Part shown: positions 1 to 7,387 of the stretch, piece by piece
How positions within the stretch are numbered: the stretch's first letter is position 1
How the letters are laid out: each line of letters opens with the position of its first letter
DNA from: Planosporangium thailandense
GTDB lineage: Bacteria; Actinomycetota; Actinomycetes; Mycobacteriales; Micromonosporaceae
DNA: 64,000 nucleotides
NCBI RefSeq assembly: GCF_011947195.1
Contig: NZ_JAATVY010000003.1
Location: 396,745 to 460,744, forward strand
Reading direction: 5' to 3'
Made by a program: the position numbers and the translations under genes
Notes under the pieces: model-generated
Seen by the model: the letters and a program-made list of their open reading frames with translations, nothing else
Database searches by the model: none
Told to the model about the DNA's origin: nothing

Positions 1-7
1 GATCGGC

Positions 8-1084
8 TCAGCCCTCGTCGGTCCGCGACGGGTGCTGGTAGTTGATGTCGTCGACCGGCAGCGGCAACGGTACGTCGTCGCCGAACGGCGACTGCGCGCC
101 CGCCATCTGTCCGGTGAACTCGGTGACCGGCAGCCTGCCGTCGGAGCCGACCGGCGCGGCCTGCCCGGCGGGGGCTTCCCGGTGCCAGTTCATGCTGATC
201 TCGCCCTGGGCCTGGTGCGAGGCGGCGTGCTCCGCCGGCGTCGAGGGGCTGCCCGCGTCGGGCTGACGCGACGACGCCGGTCGTTCGGCTGTTGCGACCC
301 CGGTGGTCGTGTGTCCCGCAGGTCTGTCGAGCTGATCCCGATGGAAGATCTTCGAGCCCAGCCATGCAATCGGGTCGTACCGGCGGTCCACCGCGCGCTC
401 CTTCATCGGGATGATCGCGTTATCCGTGATCTTGATGTGCTCGGGGCACACCTCTGTGCAACATTTCGTGATGTTGCAGTACCCGATGCCCTGCTCTTCA
501 ACCGCCAGGTCCTTGCGGTCGGTCCGGGCGTCGAGCGGGTGCATGTCCAGCTCAGCGGCCCGGATGAAGAAGCGCGGGCCGGAGAAGGCCTTCTTGTTCT
601 CCTCGTGGTCGCGGACGACGTGGCAGACGTTCTGGCAGAGGAAACACTCGATGCACTTGCGGAACTCCTGCGAGCGCTCCACGTCGACCTGCTGCATCCG
701 GTACTCGCCCGGGGCGACCCCCGCGGGCGGGGCGAACGCCGGCAGTTCCCGCGCCTTCTGGTAGTTGAAGGACACGTCCGTGACCAGGTCGCGGATCACC
801 GGGAAGGTGCGCAGCGGGGTGACGGTGACCGTCTCGGTCGCCTCGAACGTCGACATCCGCGTCATGCAGCCCAGCCGCGGCTTGCCGTTGATCTCCATCG
901 AGCAGGAGCCGCACTTGCCCGCCTTGCAGTTCCAGCGGACCGCGAGGTCGGGCGCCTGGGTGGCCTGCAGGCGGTGGATGATGTCGAGCACGACCTCACC
1001 GTCGTTGACCTCGACCTGGAAGTCCTCGAGCTGACCGCCGTCGGCGTCACCGCGCCAGACCCGGAAGTTGCGAACCTCGCCCAT
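8..1084 (-). CDS. sdhB: Succinate dehydrogenase iron-sulfur subunit with long C-terminal tail
   Basis: Carries electrons from the flavoprotein SdhA to the membrane anchor in succinate oxidation. The translation (358 aa) shows the [2Fe-2S] cysteines C53, C58, C61 and C73, then the CIECFLCQNVC segment (C144-C154) and C203/C208/C213 for the remaining clusters. The ATG at 1084 overlaps the sdhA stop (TGATG), so the two are translationally coupled. This start is preferred over in-frame upstream codons that would lie inside sdhA. The core ends near residue 250 (motif WLGSKIFHRD), where SdhB proteins of this type usually end. The remaining 108 residues are a Pro/Ala/Ser-rich, probably disordered tail. 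Order SdhC-SdhA-SdhB matches the mycobacterial Sdh1 type. Confidence 0.95.
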   Translation of the reverse strand: MGEVRNFRVWRGDADGGQLEDFQVEVNDGEVVLDIIHRLQATQAPDLAVRWNCKAGKCGSCSMEINGKPRLGCMTRMSTFEATETVTVTPLRTFPVIRDLVTDVSFNYQKARELPAFAPPAGVAPGEYRMQQVDVERSQEFRKCIECFLCQNVCHVVRDHEENKKAFSGPRFFIRAAELDMHPLDARTDRKDLAVEEQGIGYCNITKCCTEVCPEHIKITDNAIIPMKERAVDRRYDPIAWLGSKIFHRDQLDRPAGHTTTGVATAERPASSRQPDAGSPSTPAEHAASHQAQGEISMNWHREAPAGQAAPVGSDGRLPVTEFTGQMAGAQSPFGDDVPLPLPVDDINYQHPSRTDEG

Positions 1085-2988
1085 CACGCACCCGCCTTCC
1101 CGGCGAGAGCATCGAACTCCGCCAACTCCTCGTCCGTCAGGTACTTCGAAAGCTCGGCCCGGTCGAACAGCTCCATCAGCTCCGGGCGCATCTTCGGCAG
1201 CGGCTTGCGCTCGAGCTGGACGTCTTCGCCCCGCAGCGAGCAGACCAGGTTGACCCGGCGCCAGCTCGGGTCCATCTTCGGGAAGTCCTCGCGGGTGTGC
1301 CCGCCGCGCGACTCCTCGCGTTCCAGGGCCGCCTTGGCCGTGCACTCCGAGACGATCACCATGTTGCGCAGGTCGAGCGCGAGGTGCCAGCCGGGGTTGT
1401 AGCGACGGCCACCGCCCACGCCGACCTTCTTGATCCGCTCCTTGAGATCGGCGAGCCGGGCGAGCGACTCCTCCAGCTCCGACCGGCGCCGGATGATGCC
1501 GACCAGGTCGTTCATCGTCTGCTGTAGCTCGCTCTGCAGCGCGTACGGGCTCTCGCCGCCCTCACCGCGGCCCAGCGGCGCGAGCGCGGTCTCCACGGCG
1601 GCGTTGACGGCCGCCGGCGAGACCTTGACGGGCCGGGCGGCCTCGTCGGCGTAGCGCGCCGCGTACTCGCCCGCGCGCTTGCCGAAGACCAGCAGGTCGG
1701 ACAGGGAGTTGCCACCGAGCCGGTTGGAGCCGTGCATGCCGCCGGAGACCTCACCGACGGCGAAGAGCCCGGACACCGCGGCCGCCTCCGTGTCCGGGTC
1801 GACCTCGACCCCGCCCATCACGTAGTGGCAGGTCGGGCCGACCTCCATCGGCTGCTTCGTGATGTCGACGTCGGCCAGCTCCTTGAACTGGTGGTGCATC
1901 GACGGCAGCCGCTTGATGATCACCTCGGCCGGCATCCGGGTCGACACGTCGAGGAAGACGCCACCGGCGGGGGAGCCGCGCCCGGCCTTCACCTCGGCGT
2001 TGATCGCCCGGGCCACCTCGTCACGCGGCAGCAGCTCCGGCGGGCGGCGGTTGTTGTCCGGGTCGGTGTACCAGCGGTCGGCCTCCTCCTCGGTCTCGGC
2101 GTACTGCTTGCGGAACACGTCCGGGACGTAGTCGAACATGAACCGCTTGCCCTCCGAGTTGCGCAGCACGCCGCCGTCACCGCGCACCGACTCGGTCACG
2201 AGGATCCCCTTGACCGAGGGCGGCCAGACCATCCCGGTCGGGTGGAACTGCACGAACTCCATGTTGATCAGCGCCGCGCCGGCCCGCAGGGCGAGCGCGT
2301 GGCCGTCGCCGGTGTACTCCCAGGAGTTCGAGGTGACCTTGAAGGACCGGCCGATGCCGCCGGTGGCGAGCACGACCGCCGGCGCCTCGAACAGCACGAA
2401 CTCGCCGGACTCCCGGTAGTACCCGAAGCAGCCGGTGATGCGGTCGTTCTCGACGAACAGCTCGGTGATCGTGGTCTCGGCGAAGACCCGGATCCGCGAC
2501 TCGTAGTTGCCGGTCGCGGCGAAGTCCTCCTGCTGCAACGAGACGATCTTCTGCTGCAGGGTACGGATCAGCTCCAGACCGGTACGGTCGCCGACGTGCG
2601 CCAGGCGCGGGTACTCGTGGCCGCCGAAGTTGCGCTGGCTGATCTTGCCGTCCTTGGTGCGGTCGAACAGCGCGCCGTAGGTCTCCAGCTCCCAGATCCG
2701 GTCCGGGGCCTCCTTGGCGTGCAGCTCGGCCATCCGGAAGTTGTTGAGGAACTTGCCGCCCCGCATGGTGTCGCGGAAGTGGACCATCCAGTTGTCGCGG
2801 CTGTTGACGTTGCCCATGGCGGCGGCCGCGCCGCCCTCGGCCATGACGGTGTGCGCCTTGCCGAACAGGGACTTGGAGATGATCGCCGTCTTCTTGCCGG
2901 CCAGCCGGGCCTCGATCGCCGCCCGCAGGCCCGCGCCGCCGGCACCGATCACGACGACGTCGTAGTTGTGTCGCTCGATGTTGGTCAT
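1084..2988 (-). CDS. sdhA: Succinate dehydrogenase flavoprotein subunit
   Basis: Oxidises succinate to fumarate with covalently bound FAD at the cytoplasmic face of the membrane. The 634-aa product has the dinucleotide-binding motif GAGGAGLRAAIEA near the N-terminus, a KAHTVMAEGG segment whose His is the usual FAD attachment site, the active-site motif FHPTG, and HGSNRLGGNSL near the FAD pocket. The start at 2988 was chosen because GAGGGA lies just upstream and the Rossmann fold begins a few residues later. The gene lies 8 bp after sdhC and overlaps sdhB, so all three form one operon. Nothing looks broken. A fumarate reductase role cannot be excluded from sequence alone. Confidence 0.96.
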   Translation of the reverse strand: MTNIERHNYDVVVIGAGGAGLRAAIEARLAGKKTAIISKSLFGKAHTVMAEGGAAAAMGNVNSRDNWMVHFRDTMRGGKFLNNFRMAELHAKEAPDRIWELETYGALFDRTKDGKISQRNFGGHEYPRLAHVGDRTGLELIRTLQQKIVSLQQEDFAATGNYESRIRVFAETTITELFVENDRITGCFGYYRESGEFVLFEAPAVVLATGGIGRSFKVTSNSWEYTGDGHALALRAGAALINMEFVQFHPTGMVWPPSVKGILVTESVRGDGGVLRNSEGKRFMFDYVPDVFRKQYAETEEEADRWYTDPDNNRRPPELLPRDEVARAINAEVKAGRGSPAGGVFLDVSTRMPAEVIIKRLPSMHHQFKELADVDITKQPMEVGPTCHYVMGGVEVDPDTEAAAVSGLFAVGEVSGGMHGSNRLGGNSLSDLLVFGKRAGEYAARYADEAARPVKVSPAAVNAAVETALAPLGRGEGGESPYALQSELQQTMNDLVGIIRRRSELEESLARLADLKERIKKVGVGGGRRYNPGWHLALDLRNMVIVSECTAKAALEREESRGGHTREDFPKMDPSWRRVNLVCSLRGEDVQLERKPLPKMRPELMELFDRAELSKYLTDEELAEFDALAGKAGA

Positions 2989-2996
2989 TGCGTCCC

Positions 2997-3803
2997 TCAG
3001 TGGATGAAGCGCAGGTCGGAGATCCAGTTGGCCGAGACCGCCATGACGTACGCGTCGGTCACCATCAGCGTGCCGAGCGTGGTCCACGCCAGTTGCATGT
3101 GCTTGGCGTTGAGCTTCGACACGAAGCCCCAGGCGCGGTAGCGCAGCGGGTGCTTGGAGAAGTGCTTGAGCCGCCCACCCACGATGTGCCGGCAGGAGTG
3201 GCACGACACCGTGTACGCCCACAGCAGGATCACGTTTACCAGCAGGACGAGGTTGCCGAGGCCGAACCCGAAGCCCTGCGGGCTGTGGAAGGCTCGGATG
3301 GCGTCCCAGGTGTTGATGATCGAGATCAGGACCGCCGCGTAGAAGAAGTACCGGTGGGCGTTCTGGAAGATCAGCGGGAAGCGGGTCTCACCGGAGTACG
3401 TCCTGTGCCCGTCGGGCACCGCGCAGGCCGGCGGCGACATCCAGAACGAGCGGTAGTAGGCCCGGCGGTAGTAGTAGCAGGTGAGCCGGAACAGCAGCAG
3501 GAACGGCAGGGTCACCGCGGCGAACGGGATGATCGGCCAGTCCGGCAGGAAGCGGCCGAACTCGGCGGCCTCCGCTGTGCAGCCCTTCGACACGCACGGT
3601 GAGTAGAACGGCGTGAGGTAGTGATAGTCGCTGACGAAGTACCACTTCTGCATGAAGGCGCGCACCGTGGCGTAGGCGACCCACAGTACGAGCAGGCTCA
3701 CGGTCAACAGTGGCGCCAGCCACCACCGGTCTGTGCGCAACGTCTTCGCCGCAATCGCGGCGCGTGGCCGTGCCCCGGCCGGCGTCGTTGCCGTCGTCGT
3801 CAT
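2997..3803 (-). CDS. sdhC: Succinate dehydrogenase membrane anchor (Sdh1-type, single subunit)
   Basis: Anchors SdhAB in the membrane and passes electrons to quinone. The 268-aa protein has about five hydrophobic segments (around residues 29-47, 91-108, 152-164, 181-199 and 225-245). It carries clustered Cys and His residues: C70, C75, C109, C127 and a C201-H-S-C-R-H206 motif. A single large anchor is typical of actinobacterial Sdh1, for which a membrane-embedded Rieske-type cluster has been described in mycobacteria. The CHSCRH motif is a candidate ligand site here by analogy, not proof. The ATG at 3803 was chosen for the GGGAG-rich stretch upstream. Three CRP-like palindromes lie 115-185 bp upstream. 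Confidence 0.9.
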   Translation of the reverse strand: MTTTATTPAGARPRAAIAAKTLRTDRWWLAPLLTVSLLVLWVAYATVRAFMQKWYFVSDYHYLTPFYSPCVSKGCTAEAAEFGRFLPDWPIIPFAAVTLPFLLLFRLTCYYYRRAYYRSFWMSPPACAVPDGHRTYSGETRFPLIFQNAHRYFFYAAVLISIINTWDAIRAFHSPQGFGFGLGNLVLLVNVILLWAYTVSCHSCRHIVGGRLKHFSKHPLRYRAWGFVSKLNAKHMQLAWTTLGTLMVTDAYVMAVSANWISDLRFIH

Positions 3804-3917
3804 CGTTGCTCCGCTCCCTGGACAGGGTGAGTGATGCGTCTCGTCGTCTTCGGTCTGGCCGTGGGACGCGGGGGAAGACGGCTGTCCTGCGCAGGTCATC
3901 GCCGGCCTACCCGCCGC

Positions 3918-3986
3918 TGTGCGTCGATGCACACGTTACGCCGACTGTGATCGAAGACACGTCCGGGCAGTGTGATCGAGAACACG
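3918..3986. promoter_or_regulatory. Three CRP/GlxR-like palindromes upstream of sdhCAB
   Basis: Three 16-bp sites fit TGTGA-N6-TCACA. 3918-3933 is a perfect dyad, TGTGC-N6-GCACA. 3946-3961 and 3971-3986 both read TGTGATCG...ACACG and match 8 of 10 half-site positions. Centres are 28 and 25 bp apart. CRP-family regulators (GlxR, Crp) control sdh genes in other actinobacteria, so a CRP-like regulator is the natural reading. Confidence 0.55.
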
Positions 3987-4091
3987 TGACAAGCAGTCTC
4001 GCGCGTCGCCACGCCGTTGCGGAAGCGGGGAGCGGAGCAATCCTCCTAGGGTGTGCGCAAGATCACTCTTAGGGTGCGGCGAATGCGCAAG

Positions 4092-4162
4092 ATCCGCGCA
4101 AGGTGCCACATTTTGCTGCCATCTCGCGCGTCGAGGCAGCAATGTGTGACACCTTGCGCGGA
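4092..4162. terminator. Long imperfect hairpin after tldE
   Basis: Arms 4092-4119 and 4134-4161 pair over about 28 bp with few mismatches around a 14-nt loop. It sits directly downstream of the tldE stop and upstream of the sdh control region. There is no T-run, as is common in actinobacteria. Sequence and layout resemble the hairpin at 23132-23213 (shared CAAGATCCGCGCAAG), so it belongs to a dispersed family. Confidence 0.6.
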
Positions 4163-4175
4163 ATCTGGAAAGGCC

Positions 4176-5570
4176 TCAGCCGGAGGCGCCGCCGGTGAAG
4201 TTCCATGAGGCCAGGCGTACCGCGGGGGCCACGAACGACTCGCTGCCCCAGTCACCCGGCTGCGCGACCAGGTGCGATCCGACGCCGAGCACCGCCCCGG
4301 GGGCGAGCGCCTGCGGGTACGCCTGCGTGAATCGGAAGTTCTTCACCGGCTGCGTGATCTCGCCGTCCTCGATCAGCCAGACCCCGTTGCGGGTCAGGCC
4401 GGTGACGACCAGCGGGCGGGGGTCGAGCACCCGGGTGTACCAGAAGTCCGTCACCAGCAGGCCCCGCCGCACCCCGGCGACCAGCGCGAGTACCGAGGCG
4501 TCCGCGGCCGGACCGGCCGCCTCGCCCGCCGGCGTCTCCGGCCCCGGCGGCACCATGGTCATCCCGAGCGGGATCGGCCCCATCGCCCGCGCGCCCGGGA
4601 ACGCGTCGCCGGTCGACTCGGTACCGGCCTGCGCCGCGGTACGCCGATCGTGGGCGACGTTGCGGGTCACGCCGGCCGCGACCAGTTCGAGGCGGCGCTT
4701 CGGGGTGCCCTCCGAGTCGAACGGCAGCCCCAGCGCCCGGGGCGCCGTGACATCCTCGACGATCGTCACGGCCGGGTCGAACTGCTGCTCGCCCGGCTGG
4801 GCGAACGAGCGGCGCTCCAGGTACGCCTTGCCGTTGAAGCCGTACATCGCGAAGTTGCGCAGGAGGTCCACCACCGCGTCGGACTCCAGTACCACCTCGT
4901 AGCGACCGGGTGGCAGCTCGACCGGGTCCTGGCTGGCGAGCGCCTTGGCCGCGGCGCGGGCGCCCAGCACGGCGCCGTCGATGTCGGCCATCCGGTACGA
5001 GGCGAGCCGGGCGACCCCGTCCGAGGTGCCGGTCCGGGCGATGCCGTCCATCGCCGCCTCCGTCGTCGCGCCGGCCAGCGACTGGCCGGCCGAGTTGGCG
5101 AACGCGGCGCTGACGTAGTTGACCCGGAAGTACCCGGCGGTGGTCAGGCCGCCCGCCGCGTCGATGAACGCGCGTACCCGCAGGGCCCGCTCCTCGGGCG
5201 TCGCGGCCACCGTGGCTTCGTCGACGTTTCCCGACGTCGCGGCCGGCGCCGTCGGGGTCAGGCCGGGCCAGCCCGGATCCGGCGGGCTCAGCCGGGTCGC
5301 GGCGGCGGTCCGCTCGACCAGCGCGCGCAGGCCGTCCCCGAGCTGGGTGCTGGACCCGACGGCGGTACGCCCGTCCAGGTGCAGCCGCAGCCGCACGCTC
5401 GTGACCGTGTCGGCCACGTTCTGGTGGATGTACGAGTTGGCGAACCGGGTCAGCGCCAGCTCCTGGCGCGTGACCAGCACCTCCGCCTCGGCGTCGGCCC
5501 CGGACACCGCGCGCACCAGGTCGAGTACCTCGCCGGCGACATCCAGCTGCGTCTCCACATGAGTGGTCAT
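4176..5570 (-). CDS. tldE: TldE/PmbA-type metalloprotease subunit
   Basis: Partner subunit of the TldD/TldE peptidase, a cytoplasmic heterodimer that degrades unfolded peptides and trims some modified peptide precursors in other bacteria. The 464-aa product has the U62/PmbA fold throughout. It lacks the HExxxH motif seen in the neighbour, as expected for the non-catalytic subunit. Its ATG at 5570 overlaps the tldD stop (ATGA), so the pair is coupled. The open frame continues upstream through tldD, but that part is a shadow. A long hairpin follows the stop. No modified-peptide gene cluster is visible nearby, so the substrate is unknown. Confidence 0.88.
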   Translation of the reverse strand: MTTHVETQLDVAGEVLDLVRAVSGADAEAEVLVTRQELALTRFANSYIHQNVADTVTSVRLRLHLDGRTAVGSSTQLGDGLRALVERTAAATRLSPPDPGWPGLTPTAPAATSGNVDEATVAATPEERALRVRAFIDAAGGLTTAGYFRVNYVSAAFANSAGQSLAGATTEAAMDGIARTGTSDGVARLASYRMADIDGAVLGARAAAKALASQDPVELPPGRYEVVLESDAVVDLLRNFAMYGFNGKAYLERRSFAQPGEQQFDPAVTIVEDVTAPRALGLPFDSEGTPKRRLELVAAGVTRNVAHDRRTAAQAGTESTGDAFPGARAMGPIPLGMTMVPPGPETPAGEAAGPAADASVLALVAGVRRGLLVTDFWYTRVLDPRPLVVTGLTRNGVWLIEDGEITQPVKNFRFTQAYPQALAPGAVLGVGSHLVAQPGDWGSESFVAPAVRLASWNFTGGASG

Positions 5571-7015
5571 CCGCGCACCCCCACCCGTACGTTGGCGAAC
5601 CGCGCCGGCGCCGCCGGGTGGCCGGTGTGGCCGACCTGACCGGGCTGGCCCTTGCCGCAGTTGGGCGTGCCCCAGGCGACGATCTCCGACGAGAGCATGT
5701 CCATCGACTGCCAGAACTGCGGCCCGATGCCCGTGTACGTGGGATTGCGCAGCATCCGGCCGAGCCGCCCCTTCTTGACCTCGTACCCGACCTCGCAGCC
5801 GAACTGGAAGTTCAGCCGCTTGTCGTCGATCGACCAGGAGCGGTTGATGTCCATGAACACACCCTCGTCGGTCGCGTCGATGATCTCCTCGAGGGTGTGC
5901 GGCCCGGGCTGGAGACCCACGTTGGTCATCCGCACCATGGGCAGCCGCGCCCAGCCGTCGGCCCGTACGCTGCCGGCGTAGTCGAGTCCGGCGACGGACG
6001 CGGAGTCCCGGCCGGCGAGCACACCGACCCAGGTCCCGTTCTGTACGGCGTGCCGCGGCGCGGCGGGCGTGCCCTCGTCGTCGTAGCCGAATGACCCGAG
6101 CGCGCCGGGGATCGTCGGGTCGATGGTGATGTTCATCAGCTCGGACCCGTACCGCATGCTGCCGAGCTGCGCGAGGTCCAGCCAGGAGGTGCCGGCGAAG
6201 GCGGCTTCCCAGCCGAGGATGCGGTCGAGCTCGATCGCGTGCCCGACGGATTCGTGGATCTGCAGCGCCAACTGCTCGCCGCCGAGGATCAGCGTGGTCT
6301 CGCCCTGGGGGCACAGCGGCGCTGTGAGCAGCGCCCGCGCCTCGTCGGCGATGCGGGCGGCGTGGGCGCGCAGGTCGATCTCGTCGATCAGTTCCCAGCC
6401 TCGGGTGCCGTACTGGCCTCGGTAGGACGGGTACGACCGGCGCTGGGTCTCGCCGTCGCCGATCACCGTCGCCGAGATCCCCGCGCCGCACTCCCGGATG
6501 TGCTGGTCGATGCGGTGCCCCTCGGACGAGACGAACCACTTGCGGGTGTCCCAGATCTGGTAGATCCCCTCCGCCACGTCGGCGCCGTGCTGGTGGGACT
6601 CGGCCGTCGCCTCGGCCAGCAGGTCACCCTTGTCGGACAGGGCCACGCCGAGCGGGTCGATCTCGCAGGCGCTGGCCCACGAGTCGACGCTGGCGGTCAC
6701 GGAGACGAGATCGACCGCGGGCCCCGGGGCCCCGGTGCTGGCTTTGGCGATGGCGGTGGCGGTGGCCCCGGCCGTACGCGCGGCGGCGTCGGTCAGGTCG
6801 GGTACGGCGAAGAATCCCCAGCTGGAGCCGACCAGCGCGCGGACCCCGATGCCGGCGTCCTCGTCCTGGCTGAGCTCCTCAATCTCGCCGTTGCGGGCGT
6901 TCATCGACTCGTGGCGTCGGTGCATCACCCGTGCGTCGGCGTACCGTGCGCCGGCGGCGAGCGCCGCCTCCACCGCCGCGGTCGCTGCGTCGAAGTGGGT
7001 CATGACTTCGACCAT
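5567..7015 (-). CDS. tldD: TldD-type zinc metalloprotease
   Basis: Catalytic subunit of the TldD/TldE peptidase. The 482-aa protein contains HESVGHAIELDRILG, which carries the HExxxH zinc motif characteristic of TldD, and a conserved C-terminal region with CEVGYEVKKG and the GTPNCGKG motif. Start ATG 7015 has GGAG eight bases upstream; a second in-frame ATG at 7003 is possible. It overlaps tldE by 4 bp. A perfect 23-bp-stem hairpin (7024-7081) lies immediately upstream and separates it from the pterin dehydratase gene, so transcription probably starts inside or after that hairpin. Confidence 0.92.
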   Translation of the reverse strand: MVEVMTHFDAATAAVEAALAAGARYADARVMHRRHESMNARNGEIEELSQDEDAGIGVRALVGSSWGFFAVPDLTDAAARTAGATATAIAKASTGAPGPAVDLVSVTASVDSWASACEIDPLGVALSDKGDLLAEATAESHQHGADVAEGIYQIWDTRKWFVSSEGHRIDQHIRECGAGISATVIGDGETQRRSYPSYRGQYGTRGWELIDEIDLRAHAARIADEARALLTAPLCPQGETTLILGGEQLALQIHESVGHAIELDRILGWEAAFAGTSWLDLAQLGSMRYGSELMNITIDPTIPGALGSFGYDDEGTPAAPRHAVQNGTWVGVLAGRDSASVAGLDYAGSVRADGWARLPMVRMTNVGLQPGPHTLEEIIDATDEGVFMDINRSWSIDDKRLNFQFGCEVGYEVKKGRLGRMLRNPTYTGIGPQFWQSMDMLSSEIVAWGTPNCGKGQPGQVGHTGHPAAPARFANVRVGVRG

Positions 7016-7023
7016 ATGCCCGC

Positions 7024-7081
7024 TCCATGATCACGGAAACTTTTCCGTGATCCGGCATGGAAAAGTTTCCGTGATCATGGA
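7024..7081. terminator. Perfect 23-bp hairpin with nested alternative fold
   Basis: Arms 7024-7046 and 7059-7081 are perfect complements around a 12-nt loop. The unit GATCACGGAAA and its complement occur three times, so a smaller palindrome at 7029-7051 can form instead. The element overlaps the stop of the pterin dehydratase gene and ends 9 bp before the tldD start. Confidence 0.65.
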
Positions 7082-7380
7082 TTGGTCGCGGCGTGCGCCT
7101 CCGCCAGCTCGTCGATGCGGCGGGCGAGCGAGATGTCCTTGCCCGTCACGCCGCCCTCCGAGTGGGTGCTCAGCGTGAACGTCACCGTCCGCCAGCGGAT
7201 GTCGATGTCCGGGTGGTGGTCGGCGTCCTCGGCGGCCTCCGCCACCTCGACCACGAGCCGGATCGCGGCGGGGAAGCTGGGCGCGGTGAGGGTACGGCTG
7301 ATCGCGCTGGTGTCGCCGGACCAGCCGTCCAGGTCGGCCAGGGCGCTGGTCACCTCGTCTGCGGAGAGCAGGTCTGCCAT
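7075..7380 (-). CDS. Pterin-4a-carbinolamine dehydratase family protein
   Basis: This family dehydrates 4a-hydroxytetrahydrobiopterin, recycling the pterin cofactor of aromatic amino acid hydroxylases. Many bacterial members have no hydroxylase partner and an unclear role. The 101-aa protein has the full family signature in its second half: DADHHPDIDIRW, where paired His residues and Asp shape the active site, followed by VTFTLSTHSEGGVTGKD. Its length is normal. The ATG at 7380 lies only 7 bp from the end of the S9 peptidase gene, so it is probably co-transcribed with it. The stop lies inside the hairpin at 7024-7081. No aromatic hydroxylase gene is visible in the window. Confidence 0.9.
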   Translation of the reverse strand: MADLLSADEVTSALADLDGWSGDTSAISRTLTAPSFPAAIRLVVEVAEAAEDADHHPDIDIRWRTVTFTLSTHSEGGVTGKDISLARRIDELAEAHAATNP

Positions 7381-7387
7381 GGCCCCA

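Noticed and set aside
5571..6539. Long N-terminal extension of tldE
   Set aside because: The extension lies inside tldD in another frame. The ATG at 5570 overlapping the tldD stop gives a normal length.
7075..7380. Pterin dehydratase gene as evidence for phenylalanine hydroxylation
   Set aside because: No hydroxylase or other pterin gene is visible, and many bacterial members lack such a partner, so I did not assign a pathway.
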